Positions 32,760 to 42,559 of a stretch of 64,000 nt of DNA are shown in pieces. A program made the translations under genes and the position numbers. The notes beneath the pieces are model-generated. The model searched no databases. It saw only the letters and a program-made list of their open reading frames with translations, and was not told the origin of the DNA. The DNA lies in NCBI RefSeq assembly GCF_009938165.1, contig NZ_AP019649.1, positions 558,001 to 622,000 on the forward strand. Reading direction: 5' to 3'. The first letter of the stretch is position 1. Each line of letters opens with the position of its first letter. Source of the stretch: Vibrio taketomensis. Lineage in GTDB: Bacteria > Pseudomonadota > Gammaproteobacteria > Enterobacterales > Vibrionaceae.

Positions 32760-33443
32760 ATGAGCTCAACTTTAACTTGGCATGACGTTATCGGCTGCGA
32801 AAAGCAGCAAGACTATTTTCAACAAACCATTCGTTATGTTGAGCAGCAACGTGCGAGCGGAAAAACTATTTTTCCGCCAGAAGCGGATGTGTTCAATGCT
32901 TTTAAGGCGACAGAATTCAATCGAGTGAAAGTCGTTATCTTAGGTCAAGATCCCTATCACGGACCGAATCAAGCACATGGCTTGTGTTTTTCTGTGTTGC
33001 CTGGAATCAAAACACCACCCTCTTTGGTCAACATGTATAAAGAATTGGCGCAAGATATAGAAGGGTTTGAGATCCCTCAGCATGGCTATTTGCAAAGTTG
33101 GGCAGAGCAGGGCGTACTATTGCTTAATACCGTATTAACTGTGGAACAAGGCCAAGCGCATTCGCATGCAAAGACCACTGGTTGGGAAACGTTTACTGAT
33201 CGTGTCATTGAAGCGATTAACCAACACAACTCAGGCGTGGTGTTTTTGCTTTGGGGCTCCCATGCGCAAAAGAAAGGTCGTTTTATCGACCGCAATAAAC
33301 ATCATGTACTCGCCGCTCCTCATCCATCGCCACTCTCAGCGCACCGTGGTTTCTTAGGTTGTAAGCACTTCTCGCAGGCGAATATATTGCTCGAGCAACA
33401 AGGTTTGCAAGGCATCGATTGGCGATTACCACTAACGGTCTGA
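32760..33443 (+). CDS. ung: Uracil-DNA glycosylase Ung
   Basis: Ung removes uracil from DNA as the first step of base-excision repair. The 227-residue protein has the catalytic water-activating loop GQDPYHG (Asp at 64) and the minor-groove loop [11 protein letters not shown] at about 188-198. An AAGGA lies eight bases before the ATG. Confidence 0.98.
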   Translation: MSSTLTWHDVIGCEKQQDYFQQTIRYVEQQRASGKTIFPPEADVFNAFKATEFNRVKVVILGQDPYHGPNQAHGLCFSVLPGIKTPPSLVNMYKELAQDIEGFEIPQHGYLQSWAEQGVLLLNTVLTVEQGQAHSHAKTTGWETFTDRVIEAINQHNSGVVFLLWGSHAQKKGRFIDRNKHHVLAAPHPSPLSAHRGFLGCKHFSQANILLEQQGLQGIDWRLPLTV

Positions 33444-33552
33444 TTTATTTCAATCTTGTTGAATATTTGTTTGTTTTCTTGAGGGGAGTCGAAGCGTTTC
33501 TCTATATTGTCGAATACACTTATAAAGATTGTGTGTTTATGGAGAGACCGCG

Positions 33553-34104
33553 ATGATGATCGAAAAAATCCGGCGCGAGCATGGTTATATGCTGAGATTA
33601 TTGGCGATATTGGCCGATAAGAAGGAGCGTTTGCAGCAAGAGCAGCCGGTAAATTACAGTTTGATTAAAGAAATAGTCGACTATTTATCGGAACATGCTG
33701 AGTATGCGCATCACCCGAAAGAAGACATCTTGTATCACTATTATCAGGAACATTATGGTGATAAAGATGAGATGGAAAATCTGGAGTTTGAGCATAAGCT
33801 ACTTGAACAGAAGACCAGCTGCTTTGCCAACACGGTCGATATGATTTTGCATGATGCGGTAGTGCCGCATCAAATGTTCATCGGACAATTAGAAGATTTC
33901 GTGCACTCTCAAAGACAGCATTTAGAGCTGGAAGAGAAGCATATATTGCCAATGATTTGTGATCGTTTTTCGGTGCAAGATTGGCAGCAAGTCGAACAAA
34001 AATTTTCTCATAATGATGATGATCCCGTCTTTGGCGATACGATTGCGGAGAAATACGTTCAACTTGCACAACGTGTGCGTGAGAATGATATGGAGTTGAC
34101 TTAA
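33553..34104 (+). CDS. Hemerythrin HHE-domain protein
   Basis: A 183-residue soluble protein from the ATG at 33553, which has GGAGAGA six bases upstream; a frame-open extension upstream to 33529 is less likely. The HHE pattern is visible as His10 (REHGYML), His53-His54 and Glu57 (YAHHPKED), His81 (EFEHKLL) and Glu127/His130 (LEEKHILP). HHE proteins bind a di-iron centre and sense or handle oxygen, NO or iron. Its partner is unknown. It shares a bidirectional terminator with uxuA. Confidence 0.85.
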   Translation: MMIEKIRREHGYMLRLLAILADKKERLQQEQPVNYSLIKEIVDYLSEHAEYAHHPKEDILYHYYQEHYGDKDEMENLEFEHKLLEQKTSCFANTVDMILHDAVVPHQMFIGQLEDFVHSQRQHLELEEKHILPMICDRFSVQDWQQVEQKFSHNDDDPVFGDTIAEKYVQLAQRVRENDMELT

Positions 34105-34136
34105 GTAAACGCTTTTGTTCAAGTTTTTCTGATAAT

Positions 34137-34167
34137 AAAAAGCCCCACGGTTAAAGTGGGGCTTTTT
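34137..34167. terminator. Bidirectional terminator
   Basis: AGCCCCAC (34141-34148) and GTGGGGCT (34156-34163) with A5 before and T5 after serve both the hemerythrin-like gene and the convergent uxuA. Confidence 0.9.
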
Positions 34168-34182
34168 CATTACGAGATAAGA

Positions 34183-35370
34183 TTACTTAGTGAAGAACGC
34201 ACGTTTTAGTGCAAGCTCAAGACCGCGAACCTCAGCCAGACCTTTCAAGCGACCAATCGCTGAGTAACCTGGGTTGGTTTTCTTCTTCAGGTCATCCAGC
34301 ATTTGGTGACCATGGTCAGGACGCATTGGGATCTTACGTAGATCGCCACTCTCTTCACGGCGTTGTTCTTCTTCAAGAATCGCCATTACTACACCGTACA
34401 TGTCCACATCACCTTCTAGGTGCGCTGCTTCGTGGAAAGTCATAGGGTTATGCTCTTCACGCTTGGTTGAACGTAGGTGAGTGAAGTAAACGCGATCACC
34501 GTGCTTTTTGATCATGTTCACTAGGTCGTTGTCGCCGCGTACGCCGTAAGAACCAGTACACATAGTGATACCGTTGTTCTGGCTAGGTACTTGCTCGGTC
34601 AACCAATCGATATCTTCAATAGTTGAAACGATACGTGGCAAGCCTAGGATAGGGCGCGGTGGATCGTCCGGGTGAACGGCCATCTTAATATTTTCTTCGT
34701 CACACACTGGCATAAGCTCAGCTAGGAAGTGACGCATATGTTCACGCAACTTGTCTTTGTTGATGCCCGCGTAGCGGTCAAGTTGAGCTTGGAATGCTTC
34801 TAGTGTGTAGCCTTCTTCTGCACCAGGTAGACCTGCGATGATGTTAGCGGTTAGCTGCTTAACTTGCTCTTCAGACATGTTGTTGAAGTATTCAAGCGCT
34901 TGTGCTTGTTCCGCTTCTGTGTAATCCGCATTTGCACCAGGGCGTTTTAAAATGTGAAGTTCAAAAGCAGCAAACGCAATCTGGTCAAAACGTAGCGCTT
35001 TAGAGCCATCTGCCATTTCGTATTCAAGATCAGTACGAGTCCAATCTAGAACTGGCATAAAGTTATAGCAAACTGTGTCGATGCCACATTGTGCAAGGTT
35101 ACGCAGAGTTTGCTTGTAGTTTTCGATCCACTGCTGGTAATTACCAGTTTGTGTTTTGATCTCTTCGTGTACAGGTACACTTTCTACTACCGACCAAGTT
35201 AGGCCTTTCGCTTCGATGATCGCTTTGCGCGCTAGGATCTCTTCTTTGGTCCATACTTCACCATTTGGGATGTGGTGTAGTGCGTTAACGATACCAGTTG
35301 CGCCTGCTTGGCGAATATCATCTAGTGATACAGGGTCATTAGGACCGTACCAACGCCACGTTTGTTCCAT
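34183..35370 (-). CDS. uxuA: Mannonate dehydratase UxuA
   Basis: UxuA dehydrates D-mannonate to 2-keto-3-deoxygluconate (KDG) using a divalent metal. The 395-residue product begins [16 protein letters not shown] and includes [28 protein letters not shown] and MRPDHGHQM, all conserved in the family. It is the last gene of the minus-strand arm (TRAP binding protein, uxuR, uxuA), 127 bases after uxuR. Read-through from uxuR is possible since I see no clear operator directly upstream. Confidence 0.96.
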   Translation of the reverse strand: MEQTWRWYGPNDPVSLDDIRQAGATGIVNALHHIPNGEVWTKEEILARKAIIEAKGLTWSVVESVPVHEEIKTQTGNYQQWIENYKQTLRNLAQCGIDTVCYNFMPVLDWTRTDLEYEMADGSKALRFDQIAFAAFELHILKRPGANADYTEAEQAQALEYFNNMSEEQVKQLTANIIAGLPGAEEGYTLEAFQAQLDRYAGINKDKLREHMRHFLAELMPVCDEENIKMAVHPDDPPRPILGLPRIVSTIEDIDWLTEQVPSQNNGITMCTGSYGVRGDNDLVNMIKKHGDRVYFTHLRSTKREEHNPMTFHEAAHLEGDVDMYGVVMAILEEEQRREESGDLRKIPMRPDHGHQMLDDLKKKTNPGYSAIGRLKGLAEVRGLELALKRAFFTK

Positions 35371-35497
35371 GACAAATTACCTTTCAATGGGCAGACTTGA
35401 CCCGCTCAGCATTGTGAGTGGCTAAGTTGCGAATAATAAATATAACGACTGTTGTTGGTATTATTAGGTTGCTAACGAAGCTTCCTATAGGCGCGAA

Positions 35498-36286
35498 CTA
35501 TTGTCCGCTACCTAGTAAGACGACGGGGTTAGAGCTAAATAAGTAGCCATCAAAATCCGGGTCATCTATATCGGATAGTTCGAGAAGTCGTTGTTTTACG
35601 TTTTCAAGGTGTTGCCACATGGCGTTCTTCGCGGCGATCGGATCTTTACGCTGCATCGCAGCCAAGATTTTCGCATGATCTTCCATCCACTCTTGACGGT
35701 AGTCATGACCGCTTATGCGGGCGTGTAGCTTCTGCCACATAGGGCTTTGCTCGCGACGTTCCCATGATTGCTTTAGCATATCAACCAACACAGAGTTGTG
35801 TGTTGCTTCGGCAATACTCATATGGAATCGTTCATCTCCCACACATTGTTCGCTTTGTGCTGCTAACTCTTGACGCTCTAATTTGAGCGCTGAGCGCATT
35901 TTGGCGATGTCCCCAGGCGTAACTTGGATTGCAGCAAATTCTGCAATGTTACTCTCGAGTAACTGTCGCGCCTGTAACATTTCGAAAGGTCCCGCATCAT
36001 CACTGATGATGCGTTCACGATGAGGTGACTGATCTGGAATATTGGTAACATAAACACCAGAGCCTTTCTTTACTTCGACAAGGTTTTCCAACTCAAGCAT
36101 GATGATTGCTTCGCGCACAACGGTGCGGCTGACGTCAAGTCGTTCAGCAATATCGCGCTCAGGTGGTAGACGGTCACCAACTCGGTAGTGTCCTTCTATC
36201 AACTCTTTTCGTAAAACCAAACCCAATTCTTGGTAAGGACGCTTGGGTTCAAAAGGCATCATGATGATGTTATCGCTTATTTCCAT
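35498..36286 (-). CDS. uxuR: GntR/FadR-family regulator, probable UxuR
   Basis: A 262-residue regulator with an N-terminal winged helix-turn-helix (about 20-80; GDRLPPERDIAERLDVSRT then VVREAIIMLE) and a C-terminal FCD effector domain with the metal-binding His pattern (DERFHMSIAEATHNS). It aligns along its length with E. coli UxuR, including DAGPFE and WQHLENVKQRLLE. Start at 36286 is tentative; ATGs at 36262 and 36259 are alternatives. A UxuR-type palindrome at 36319-36332 suggests self-control. Expected inducer is fructuronate or a related acid. Confidence 0.88.
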   Translation of the reverse strand: MEISDNIIMMPFEPKRPYQELGLVLRKELIEGHYRVGDRLPPERDIAERLDVSRTVVREAIIMLELENLVEVKKGSGVYVTNIPDQSPHRERIISDDAGPFEMLQARQLLESNIAEFAAIQVTPGDIAKMRSALKLERQELAAQSEQCVGDERFHMSIAEATHNSVLVDMLKQSWERREQSPMWQKLHARISGHDYRQEWMEDHAKILAAMQRKDPIAAKNAMWQHLENVKQRLLELSDIDDPDFDGYLFSSNPVVLLGSGQ

Positions 36287-36318
36287 TTCTACTCACGCCA
36301 TCATAACCAATCAGAGCT

Positions 36319-36332
36319 ATTGGTCAACCTAT
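36319..36332. promoter_or_regulatory. UxuR-like operator before uxuR
   Basis: ATTGGTCAACCTAT matches ATTGGT-NN-ACCAAT at 11 of 12 fixed bases. It lies in the gap between the TRAP binding-protein gene and uxuR, 33 bases before the uxuR start. Confidence 0.6.
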
Positions 36333-36386
36333 CTCAATAGTTATGTGGCAATACCTTTACTTCTCTAACAAAATTACTTTAGTTAA

Positions 36387-37370
36387 TTACTTAACTGCTT
36401 GAATACGCTCGATTAGAGCAGATAACTCAGGGTTAGTTTTCTTCACGTCGTCGTACATTGGTTGTACTGCTTGTACAAATGAAGCTTTGTCTACATTAAC
36501 AAAGGTTACACCCATCTCTTCTGCTTTCTTACGTTCTTCAGCTTCAGACTCTGCCCACAATGTTTTCATTAGTTGCATAGAGTTAAGAGCTGCAGTCTTC
36601 ACTGCTTGTTGATGCTCAGGAGAAAGTCCATCGAAAGCATCAGTAGAAATTACTAGTACGTCAGGAACCATTGTGTGCTCATCAAGCGAGAAGTACTTTG
36701 ATACTTCGCTGTGGCGGCTCATGCCGTATGAAGGAATGTTGTTTTCTGCTGCATCCACAACGCCTTGTTGTAGTGCTGTGTATAGCTCACCGTATGCAAG
36801 TGGTGTTGGGTTACCGCCTAGTGCTTTAACCATTGCGATAGCTGATGGGCTTGGCTGTACGCGAACTTTCAAACCTTTTAGGTCTTCTGGCGTGTTAATT
36901 GGTTTGTTGGTGTAGAAGCTACGTGCACCTGCATCGTAGTAAGTCAGACCAATGAAACCACTGTCACGAGATGACGCTAAGATTTCCTCACCGATTTGAC
37001 CTTCTTGAGTGGCGTAAAAGTGTGCTTGGTCACGGAATAGGTAAGGCATGTTGAATGCTGAATATGCTGGTGCAAACGCTTCTAGTTCAGCAGCGTTGGT
37101 TTTTACCATTTGTAGCGCACCGTTTTGCATTAGTTCCATCGATTCACGCTGAGAACCCAGCTGAGCATCAGGGTAGATACGAATACGTACTTCACCATCA
37201 GTGGTTTTACGCACTTCTTTTGCCATTGCATCCATTGCTTTATGCACGGCGTGATCACGAGTGTGGTTGTGGCTCAGTTTTAGAGTAGTTGCAGCAAACG
37301 CTTGTGCACTTACGCCGAATGTTAGCGCCGCACCAATCACAGCTGTTAGGACACTTTTACGTGTTTTCAT
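36387..37370 (-). CDS. dctP: TRAP transporter substrate-binding protein (DctP family)
   Basis: The periplasmic solute receptor of a TRAP transporter. The 327-residue protein has a clear signal peptide ending in SAQAFA at about residue 26, then a DctP fold with the carboxylate-binding arginine region (GLKVRVQPSPSAIAMVKALGG) and AYGELYTALQQGVVDAAENN. It is transcribed away from the Q and M subunit genes. Given its neighbours the ligand is probably a hexuronate such as glucuronate; this is inferred from context only. Confidence 0.93.
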   Translation of the reverse strand: MKTRKSVLTAVIGAALTFGVSAQAFAATTLKLSHNHTRDHAVHKAMDAMAKEVRKTTDGEVRIRIYPDAQLGSQRESMELMQNGALQMVKTNAAELEAFAPAYSAFNMPYLFRDQAHFYATQEGQIGEEILASSRDSGFIGLTYYDAGARSFYTNKPINTPEDLKGLKVRVQPSPSAIAMVKALGGNPTPLAYGELYTALQQGVVDAAENNIPSYGMSRHSEVSKYFSLDEHTMVPDVLVISTDAFDGLSPEHQQAVKTAALNSMQLMKTLWAESEAEERKKAEEMGVTFVNVDKASFVQAVQPMYDDVKKTNPELSALIERIQAVK

Positions 37371-37472
37371 TATGGTTTCTCCGTGAGATGGATTCCGTGA
37401 AAATTTTGTAGGGTTATCGTTTCGGAGCCAATCTTGCGACCAATTTACGCGACCGTCAAAGCAAAATGTGTA

Positions 37473-37486
37473 ATTGGTTGAGCAAT
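37473..37486. promoter_or_regulatory. UxuR-like operator (dctP side, site 1)
   Basis: ATTGGTTGAGCAAT matches the 12 fixed bases of ATTGGT-NN-ACCAAT at 11. It lies 103 bases upstream of dctP and overlaps a CRP-like site at 37477-37492 (GTTGA-N6-TCACA). Confidence 0.55.
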
Positions 37487-37506
37487 ATCACAGATAATAC
37501 CATTAA

Positions 37507-37520
37507 ATTGGTCAACCAAT
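37507..37520. promoter_or_regulatory. UxuR-like operator (dctP side, site 2)
   Basis: ATTGGTCAACCAAT is a full match to ATTGGT-NN-ACCAAT, 34 bases from site 1. It adjoins a strong CRP candidate. Confidence 0.75.
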
Positions 37521-37525
37521 CCAAT

Positions 37526-37541
37526 TGTGAGCATGGTCACG
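37526..37541. promoter_or_regulatory. CRP-like site in the divergent TRAP gap
   Basis: TGTGA-GCATGG-TCACG matches TGTGA-N6-TCACA at 9 of 10 fixed bases. Placed near the middle of the 313-base divergent gap, it could activate both arms when the cAMP level is high. Confidence 0.6.
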
Positions 37542-37618
37542 GTTGCAGATGTAATACTGCATATAATGCCCGCAGAAAAAGAAATGTTATCGGTTAGATA
37601 ATATGAGCTTAGGTTTAT

Positions 37619-37632
37619 ATTGGTTAACCAAT
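37619..37632. promoter_or_regulatory. UxuR-like operator (plus-strand arm)
   Basis: ATTGGTTAACCAAT is a perfect palindrome and full match to ATTGGT-NN-ACCAAT. It ends 51 bases before the start of the Q-subunit gene, where it would control the plus-strand operon. Confidence 0.75.
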
Positions 37633-37683
37633 GGCGAGACGCGATTCGTTATCTAAGATGGCGACGTTGTTAAGGAAACAATA

Positions 37684-38196
37684 ATGAAAAAATTGGTTGA
37701 TTACATTAATAAGGGCTTGGCGACATTTACCGTCTCGCTTTCTTCTTTCCTCGTACTTTGCGTAGTTTGGCAGGTACTTTCACGTTACATAATTGGTAAA
37801 CCAAGTACGGTTACTGATGAATTAGCACGCTATTTGTTTATGTGGGTGGCACTGATTGGTGCGGCTTACACGACAGGTCTTAAGCGCCACCTTGCGATCG
37901 ATTTAATGACGATGAAGCTAAAAGGTAAGCGCAAAATTTTTAACGAACTCATTATTCAAATTGCTATTGCCGTGTTTGCTTTTGTTGTGCTGGTTTACGG
38001 CGGTTCAAACCTAGCGATTAAAACGCTAGCAACGGGTCAGCTAACACCTGCACTAGGCTGGGAAATGGGTTACATCTATTTCTGTCTACCAATTAGTGGC
38101 GCATTGATGATTTTCTACTCTGTGATTTACGGCATTGAAAAGATTCAACAATTGATTTCTGGCGACGTGGCTATTAGCGACGTACAACAAAACTAA
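37684..38196 (+). CDS. TRAP transporter small membrane subunit (DctQ family)
   Basis: A 170-residue protein with four hydrophobic segments (about 17-38, 50-68, 88-108 and 130-152) and the DctQ-type VTDELARYLFMWVALIGAA stretch. It forms the small inner-membrane part of the TRAP transporter together with the M subunit 19 bases downstream and the DctP receptor encoded divergently. First gene of a plus-strand operon leading into uxuB, uxaC, kdgK and eda. Confidence 0.92.
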   Translation: MKKLVDYINKGLATFTVSLSSFLVLCVVWQVLSRYIIGKPSTVTDELARYLFMWVALIGAAYTTGLKRHLAIDLMTMKLKGKRKIFNELIIQIAIAVFAFVVLVYGGSNLAIKTLATGQLTPALGWEMGYIYFCLPISGALMIFYSVIYGIEKIQQLISGDVAISDVQQN

Positions 38197-38215
38197 TTTT
38201 TAGAGGAATTCCACG

Positions 38216-39517
38216 ATGGAATGGCAATTAATTCTTACTCTATTTGGTACTTTTGCAGTCTTGTTGACGCTAGGTATTCCTGTTTCATTCGCGATTGGTT
38301 TGTCGTCTCTTGCGACAATCATGATGAGTCTTCCACTTGAACCAGCAATCGCAGTAGTGGCTCAGCGTATGGCGGCAGGTCTAGATAACTTTGCTCTGCT
38401 AGCGATCCCGTTCTTTATTCTTGCGGGTAACATCATGAACCAAGGTGGTATCGCACTACGTCTAATTAACTTTGCTAAAGTGCTTGGTGGTCGTCTGCCT
38501 GGCTCGCTTGCTCACGTTAACGTACTTGCGAACATGATGTTCGGTTCTATCTCTGGTTCAGCAGTAGCTTCTGCTGCGGCAGTAGGTGGTACTATGTCAC
38601 CACTACAAAAGAAAGATGGTTATGATGAAGCATACAGCGCAGCAGTAAACATCACTTCTTGTCCTACTGGTCTTTTGATTCCGCCAAGTAACACTCTTAT
38701 CGTATTCTCTCTAGTTTCTGGCGGTACTTCGATTGCAGCACTGTTCCTAGCAGGTTACCTACCAGGTATTTTGATGGGGCTGAGCTTGATGGTGGTTGCA
38801 GGTATCATTGCAAAGCGTCGCGGCTACCCAGTTGCACCACGTCCAACTCTTGCAGCAGTTTGGGATACTTTCATTAAAGCGGCACCATCACTACTACTTA
38901 TTGTAGTCATCATGGGCGGTATCATCGGCGGTATCTTCACGGCAACTGAAGCTTCAGCTATCGCAGTGGTTTATACACTAGTACTTGCAGTAGGTGTTTA
39001 CCGCGAAGTAAAAGTGAGTGAGCTTCCAAAGATCGTACTTGAGTCTGCAGTAACAACGTCTATCGTACTGCTACTTGTTGGCGCATCAATGGGTATGTCA
39101 TGGGCAATGGCGAACGCTGATATCCCTTACATGATCGCAGATGCACTACTCGCAGTATCTGAAAACCCACTGATTATTCTACTGATCATCAACATCATTC
39201 TTCTGATTGTTGGTATCTTCATGGATATGACGCCAGCGGTACTTATCTTTACACCAATCTTCCTACCAATCGTGTTGGACCTAGGTGTTGACCCAGTACA
39301 CTTCGGTATCATGATGACGTTCAACCTTGCAATCGGTTTGTGTACTCCACCAGTAGGTAGCGCACTATTCGTAGGTTGTTCAGTTGCTAACATCAGTATC
39401 GATAAAGTAATTAAACCTTTGTTGCCTTTCTACGCAGCACTGTTCCTAGCACTACTAGCAGTAACGTTCATTCCACAAATCAGTCTACTGCTACCACAAC
39501 TGTTCCTAGGTTACTAA
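38216..39517 (+). CDS. TRAP transporter large permease subunit (DctM family)
   Basis: The 433-residue sodium-coupled permease of the TRAP system, with about eleven to twelve membrane helices. DctM signatures include MFGSISGSAVASAAAVGGTM, the LIPPSNTLI stretch and the FNLAIGLCTPPVGSALFV region near the C-terminus. AGGAATT precedes the ATG. A strong hairpin with a UUCG loop separates it from uxuB. Confidence 0.95.
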   Translation: MEWQLILTLFGTFAVLLTLGIPVSFAIGLSSLATIMMSLPLEPAIAVVAQRMAAGLDNFALLAIPFFILAGNIMNQGGIALRLINFAKVLGGRLPGSLAHVNVLANMMFGSISGSAVASAAAVGGTMSPLQKKDGYDEAYSAAVNITSCPTGLLIPPSNTLIVFSLVSGGTSIAALFLAGYLPGILMGLSLMVVAGIIAKRRGYPVAPRPTLAAVWDTFIKAAPSLLLIVVIMGGIIGGIFTATEASAIAVVYTLVLAVGVYREVKVSELPKIVLESAVTTSIVLLLVGASMGMSWAMANADIPYMIADALLAVSENPLIILLIINIILLIVGIFMDMTPAVLIFTPIFLPIVLDLGVDPVHFGIMMTFNLAIGLCTPPVGSALFVGCSVANISIDKVIKPLLPFYAALFLALLAVTFIPQISLLLPQLFLGY

Positions 39518-39551
39518 TCTCCCAAATTTCGGATTTGCCTCCCAACAAAAT

Positions 39552-39575
39552 ACCTTACCGCTTCGGCGGTAAGGT
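39552..39575 (+). promoter_or_regulatory. Intra-operon UUCG hairpin between TRAP M gene and uxuB
   Basis: ACCTTACCGC and GCGGTAAGGT form a perfect ten-pair stem closed by TTCG, only two T following, and the uxuB ribosome site starts four bases later. With no long T run it is probably a processing or mRNA-stability element or a partial terminator rather than an operon end. Confidence 0.6.
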
Positions 39576-39588
39576 TTAGGAAAAAACA

Positions 39589-41055
39589 ATGAAAACAATC
39601 GCAAATACCACTCTGAATGCTCAAGTTGTTCGACCAAATTACGATCGCTCTGCTCTAAAAAGCCGTATTGTGCACCTAGGTTTTGGTGCTTTCCACCGCG
39701 CACACCAAGCGCTATTCACTAACGAAATGTTAGAAAAAACAGGCAGTGACTGGGGCATCTGCGAAGTTAACTTGTTCGGCGGTGAAGATCTGATTGAACA
39801 ATTGCGCGCGCAAGACCACCTATACACAGTGGCGGAAAAAGGCGCGCAAGCGACGGAAGTCAAACTGATCGGTTCGGTAACTGAATCACTACACCCAACG
39901 CTAGATGGCAAAGCGGCTGTACTAGCAAAAATGACCGAAGAACAAGTCGCGATTGTTTCTATGACAATCACGGAAAAAGGTTACTGCGCAGACCCAGCAA
40001 CAGGTCGTCTAGACAAAACGAATGCACTGATTGTCAACGATCTAGCTAACCCTCAAGACCCAAGCTCAGCGATTGGTTACATTGTTGAAGCATTGCGTCA
40101 GCGCCGTGAAAAAGGCATTGCGCCGTTTACGGTAATGTCTTGCGATAACGTACAAGAAAACGGTCACGTTGCTCGCGCTGCGGTACTCGATTTCGCTAAC
40201 TTGGTGGATGCAGAACTGGCGGCTTGGATTGAAGCGAACGTGACGTTCCCATGCACTATGGTTGACCGCATCGTACCTGCTGCGACAGAAGAAACATTGA
40301 ATGAAATCGCAGAACTTGTTGGTGTCGATGACGCTTGTGGCATCGCTTGTGAGCCGTTCCGTCAATGGGTTATCGAAGATAACTTCGTTGCAGGCCGTCC
40401 TGATTGGAACGTAGCTGGCGCTGAGTTTGTTGCTGACGTAGTGCCATTTGAAGAAATGAAACTGCGCATGCTAAACGGCAGTCACTCTTTCCTTGCGTAC
40501 CTAGGTTTCCTTGGTGGTTACGCGCACATTTCAGACACCATGACTAATGAAGATTACCGTCAAGCGGCATTCGACATGATGATGAAAGCGCAAGCACCAA
40601 CGCTAAACATGCCAGAAGGCACAGATCTAGAAGCGTACGCGAAGCTACTGATTGAGCGCTTTACTAACCCAAGTCTTAAGCACCAAACTTGGCAAATCGC
40701 GATGGATGGCAGCCAGAAGATCCCTCAACGCATGGGTGGTTCACTGCGTCATCACCTAGCACAAGGTAGTGATTTCAAATGGCTAGCAATGGGTATCGCT
40801 GGTTGGATGCGTTACGTTTCGGCGCAAGATGAGCGCGGTGAAGCGATTGATGTTCGTGACCCGATGGTTGAACAGTTCCAAGCGATTTACGCTGAGCACG
40901 GCTTGAACGTGAGCGTAGTCAAAGCGCTACTCTCAATTGAAGCTATCTTTGGTACTGATTTAATCCAAAACGAAACCTTCGTGACCGCAGTGACAGATGC
41001 ATATCAGCGTCTACTTAACGATGGCGCACGCGGCGCTGTAGCTTCTCTTATCTAA
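39589..41055 (+). CDS. uxuB: Fructuronate reductase UxuB
   Basis: UxuB reduces D-fructuronate to D-mannonate with NADH. The 488-residue protein belongs to the mannitol dehydrogenase family; it has an N-terminal Rossmann domain ([14 protein letters not shown] near 30-43) and the family motif K-x4-N-x2-H in [21 protein letters not shown] sequence near residues 286-300 (here [12 protein letters not shown]). Length matches E. coli UxuB. Tagaturonate reductase (UxaB) is a related alternative, but uxuA next door and no uxaA favour UxuB. Confidence 0.9.
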   Translation: MKTIANTTLNAQVVRPNYDRSALKSRIVHLGFGAFHRAHQALFTNEMLEKTGSDWGICEVNLFGGEDLIEQLRAQDHLYTVAEKGAQATEVKLIGSVTESLHPTLDGKAAVLAKMTEEQVAIVSMTITEKGYCADPATGRLDKTNALIVNDLANPQDPSSAIGYIVEALRQRREKGIAPFTVMSCDNVQENGHVARAAVLDFANLVDAELAAWIEANVTFPCTMVDRIVPAATEETLNEIAELVGVDDACGIACEPFRQWVIEDNFVAGRPDWNVAGAEFVADVVPFEEMKLRMLNGSHSFLAYLGFLGGYAHISDTMTNEDYRQAAFDMMMKAQAPTLNMPEGTDLEAYAKLLIERFTNPSLKHQTWQIAMDGSQKIPQRMGGSLRHHLAQGSDFKWLAMGIAGWMRYVSAQDERGEAIDVRDPMVEQFQAIYAEHGLNVSVVKALLSIEAIFGTDLIQNETFVTAVTDAYQRLLNDGARGAVASLI

Positions 41056-41061
41056 TTTAAT

Positions 41062-41085
41062 ATGCCCTCCAAGTGAGGGCATTTC
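41062..41085 (+). promoter_or_regulatory. Intra-operon hairpin between uxuB and uxaC
   Basis: ATGCCCTC (41062-41069) and GAGGGCAT (41075-41082) enclose CAAGT and are followed by TTCT. It looks like a weak or partial terminator, or a processing site, within the hexuronate operon. Confidence 0.55.
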
Positions 41086-41137
41086 TGCTTCTACCCGATC
41101 TTCGGCGTGGGCGATGCCGGCGCCAATGGAGTTAACG

Positions 41138-42559
41138 ATGAAAAACTTTTTGTGTGAAGACTTCTTACTCGCTAATGATACTGCTCGCGAGCTATACCAT
41201 GATTACGCGAAAGCAATGCCAATTTATGACTACCACTGTCATCTAAACCCAAAAGAAGTAGCGGAAAACCGTCAGTTCGATAACTTGGGTCAAATTTGGT
41301 TGGAAGGTGATCACTACAAATGGCGCGGTATGCGCTCAGCTGGCGTACCAGAATCACTGATCACCGGTAAAGAAACTTCGGATTATGAGAAGTTTCAAGC
41401 ATGGGCGAAAACCGTTCCGCAAACTTTGGGTAACCCACTTTACCACTGGACTCACCTTGAACTGCGCCGTCCATTTGGCGTAACAGGTAAGCTATTTGGT
41501 CCTGAAACTGCCGATGAAATTTGGCACGAGTGTAATGAGCTATTGGCGACGCCAGAGTTTTCTGCACGCGGCATCATGAAGCAGATGAATGTGGTGATGG
41601 CGGGTACCACTGATGACCCTATTCACACGCTTGAATACCACAAAGCGATTGCTGAAGATGAAAGTTTTGATGTGGAAGTGGCACCAAGCTGGCGTCCTGA
41701 TCGCGCGTTCAAAATTGAGCTTGAAGGCTTCGCTGAATACATGACGCTACTGGGTGAAGCGGCAGACGTAGAAATTACTCGTTTTGCTGATTTGCTTACT
41801 GCGTTAGAGCGCCGCTTGGAGCACTTTAGTGCACACGGTTGTCGCGCAGCTGACCACGGTATTGAAATTGTTCGTTATGCTGCAGTGCCAGCAGAAAGCA
41901 CATTAGACAGTATTCTTGCTCGCCGTATGTCAGGCGAAACACTGTCTGAGCTTGAGATTGATCAGTTCTTTACGGCAGTACAAGTATGGCTAGGTAAGCA
42001 ATACGCAAAACGCGGTTGGGTAATGCAACTACACATCGGTGCGCAGCGTAACAACAACACGCGTATGTTCCGCCAGTTAGGTGTGGATTGTGGTTTTGAC
42101 TCGATTGGCGATCGTCCATTTGCGCTGCAATTGGCTTGTCTAATGGATGCGATGGATGTGACTAATGAATTGCCAAAAACGATTCTTTACTGCCTAAACC
42201 CACGTGATAACGAAATGATGGCAACCATGATTGGTAACTTCCAAGGCGGTGGCATCGCAGGCAAGATCCAATTTGGCTCAGGCTGGTGGTTTAACGACCA
42301 AAAAGACGGCATGGAACGTCAAATGCAGCAGCTTTCTCAATTGGGACTATTGAGTCAATTTGTAGGAATGCTAACAGATTCTCGTAGTTTTCTTTCATAT
42401 ACTCGCCATGAATATTTCCGTCGTATTCTTTGTAACATGATGGGACAGTGGGCAGAGAACGGTGAAGTGCCACGCGATATGCCTATGCTAGGTAAGATGG
42501 TGCAAGATATTTGTTATCACAACGCGAAAACGTACTTCACTCTACCAGGAGAGAAATAA
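41138..42559 (+). CDS. uxaC: Glucuronate isomerase UxaC
   Basis: UxaC isomerises D-glucuronate to D-fructuronate (and galacturonate to tagaturonate). The start is the ATG at 41138, with TGGAG six bases upstream, giving 473 residues beginning [11 protein letters not shown]; a frame-open upstream extension of eight codons is unlikely. The amidohydrolase-like metal motif [11 protein letters not shown] lies at about 29-39, and [17 protein letters not shown] and [17 protein letters not shown] are conserved. Its stop overlaps the kdgK ATG by one base. Confidence 0.96.
   Translation: MKNFLCEDFLLANDTARELYHDYAKAMPIYDYHCHLNPKEVAENRQFDNLGQIWLEGDHYKWRGMRSAGVPESLITGKETSDYEKFQAWAKTVPQTLGNPLYHWTHLELRRPFGVTGKLFGPETADEIWHECNELLATPEFSARGIMKQMNVVMAGTTDDPIHTLEYHKAIAEDESFDVEVAPSWRPDRAFKIELEGFAEYMTLLGEAADVEITRFADLLTALERRLEHFSAHGCRAADHGIEIVRYAAVPAESTLDSILARRMSGETLSELEIDQFFTAVQVWLGKQYAKRGWVMQLHIGAQRNNNTRMFRQLGVDCGFDSIGDRPFALQLACLMDAMDVTNELPKTILYCLNPRDNEMMATMIGNFQGGGIAGKIQFGSGWWFNDQKDGMERQMQQLSQLGLLSQFVGMLTDSRSFLSYTRHEYFRRILCNMMGQWAENGEVPRDMPMLGKMVQDICYHNAKTYFTLPGEK

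Noticed and set aside
35371..35497. UxuR operator directly before uxuA
   Set aside because: Only a half-like GTTGGT is seen at about 35453; the other half does not match ACCAAT.
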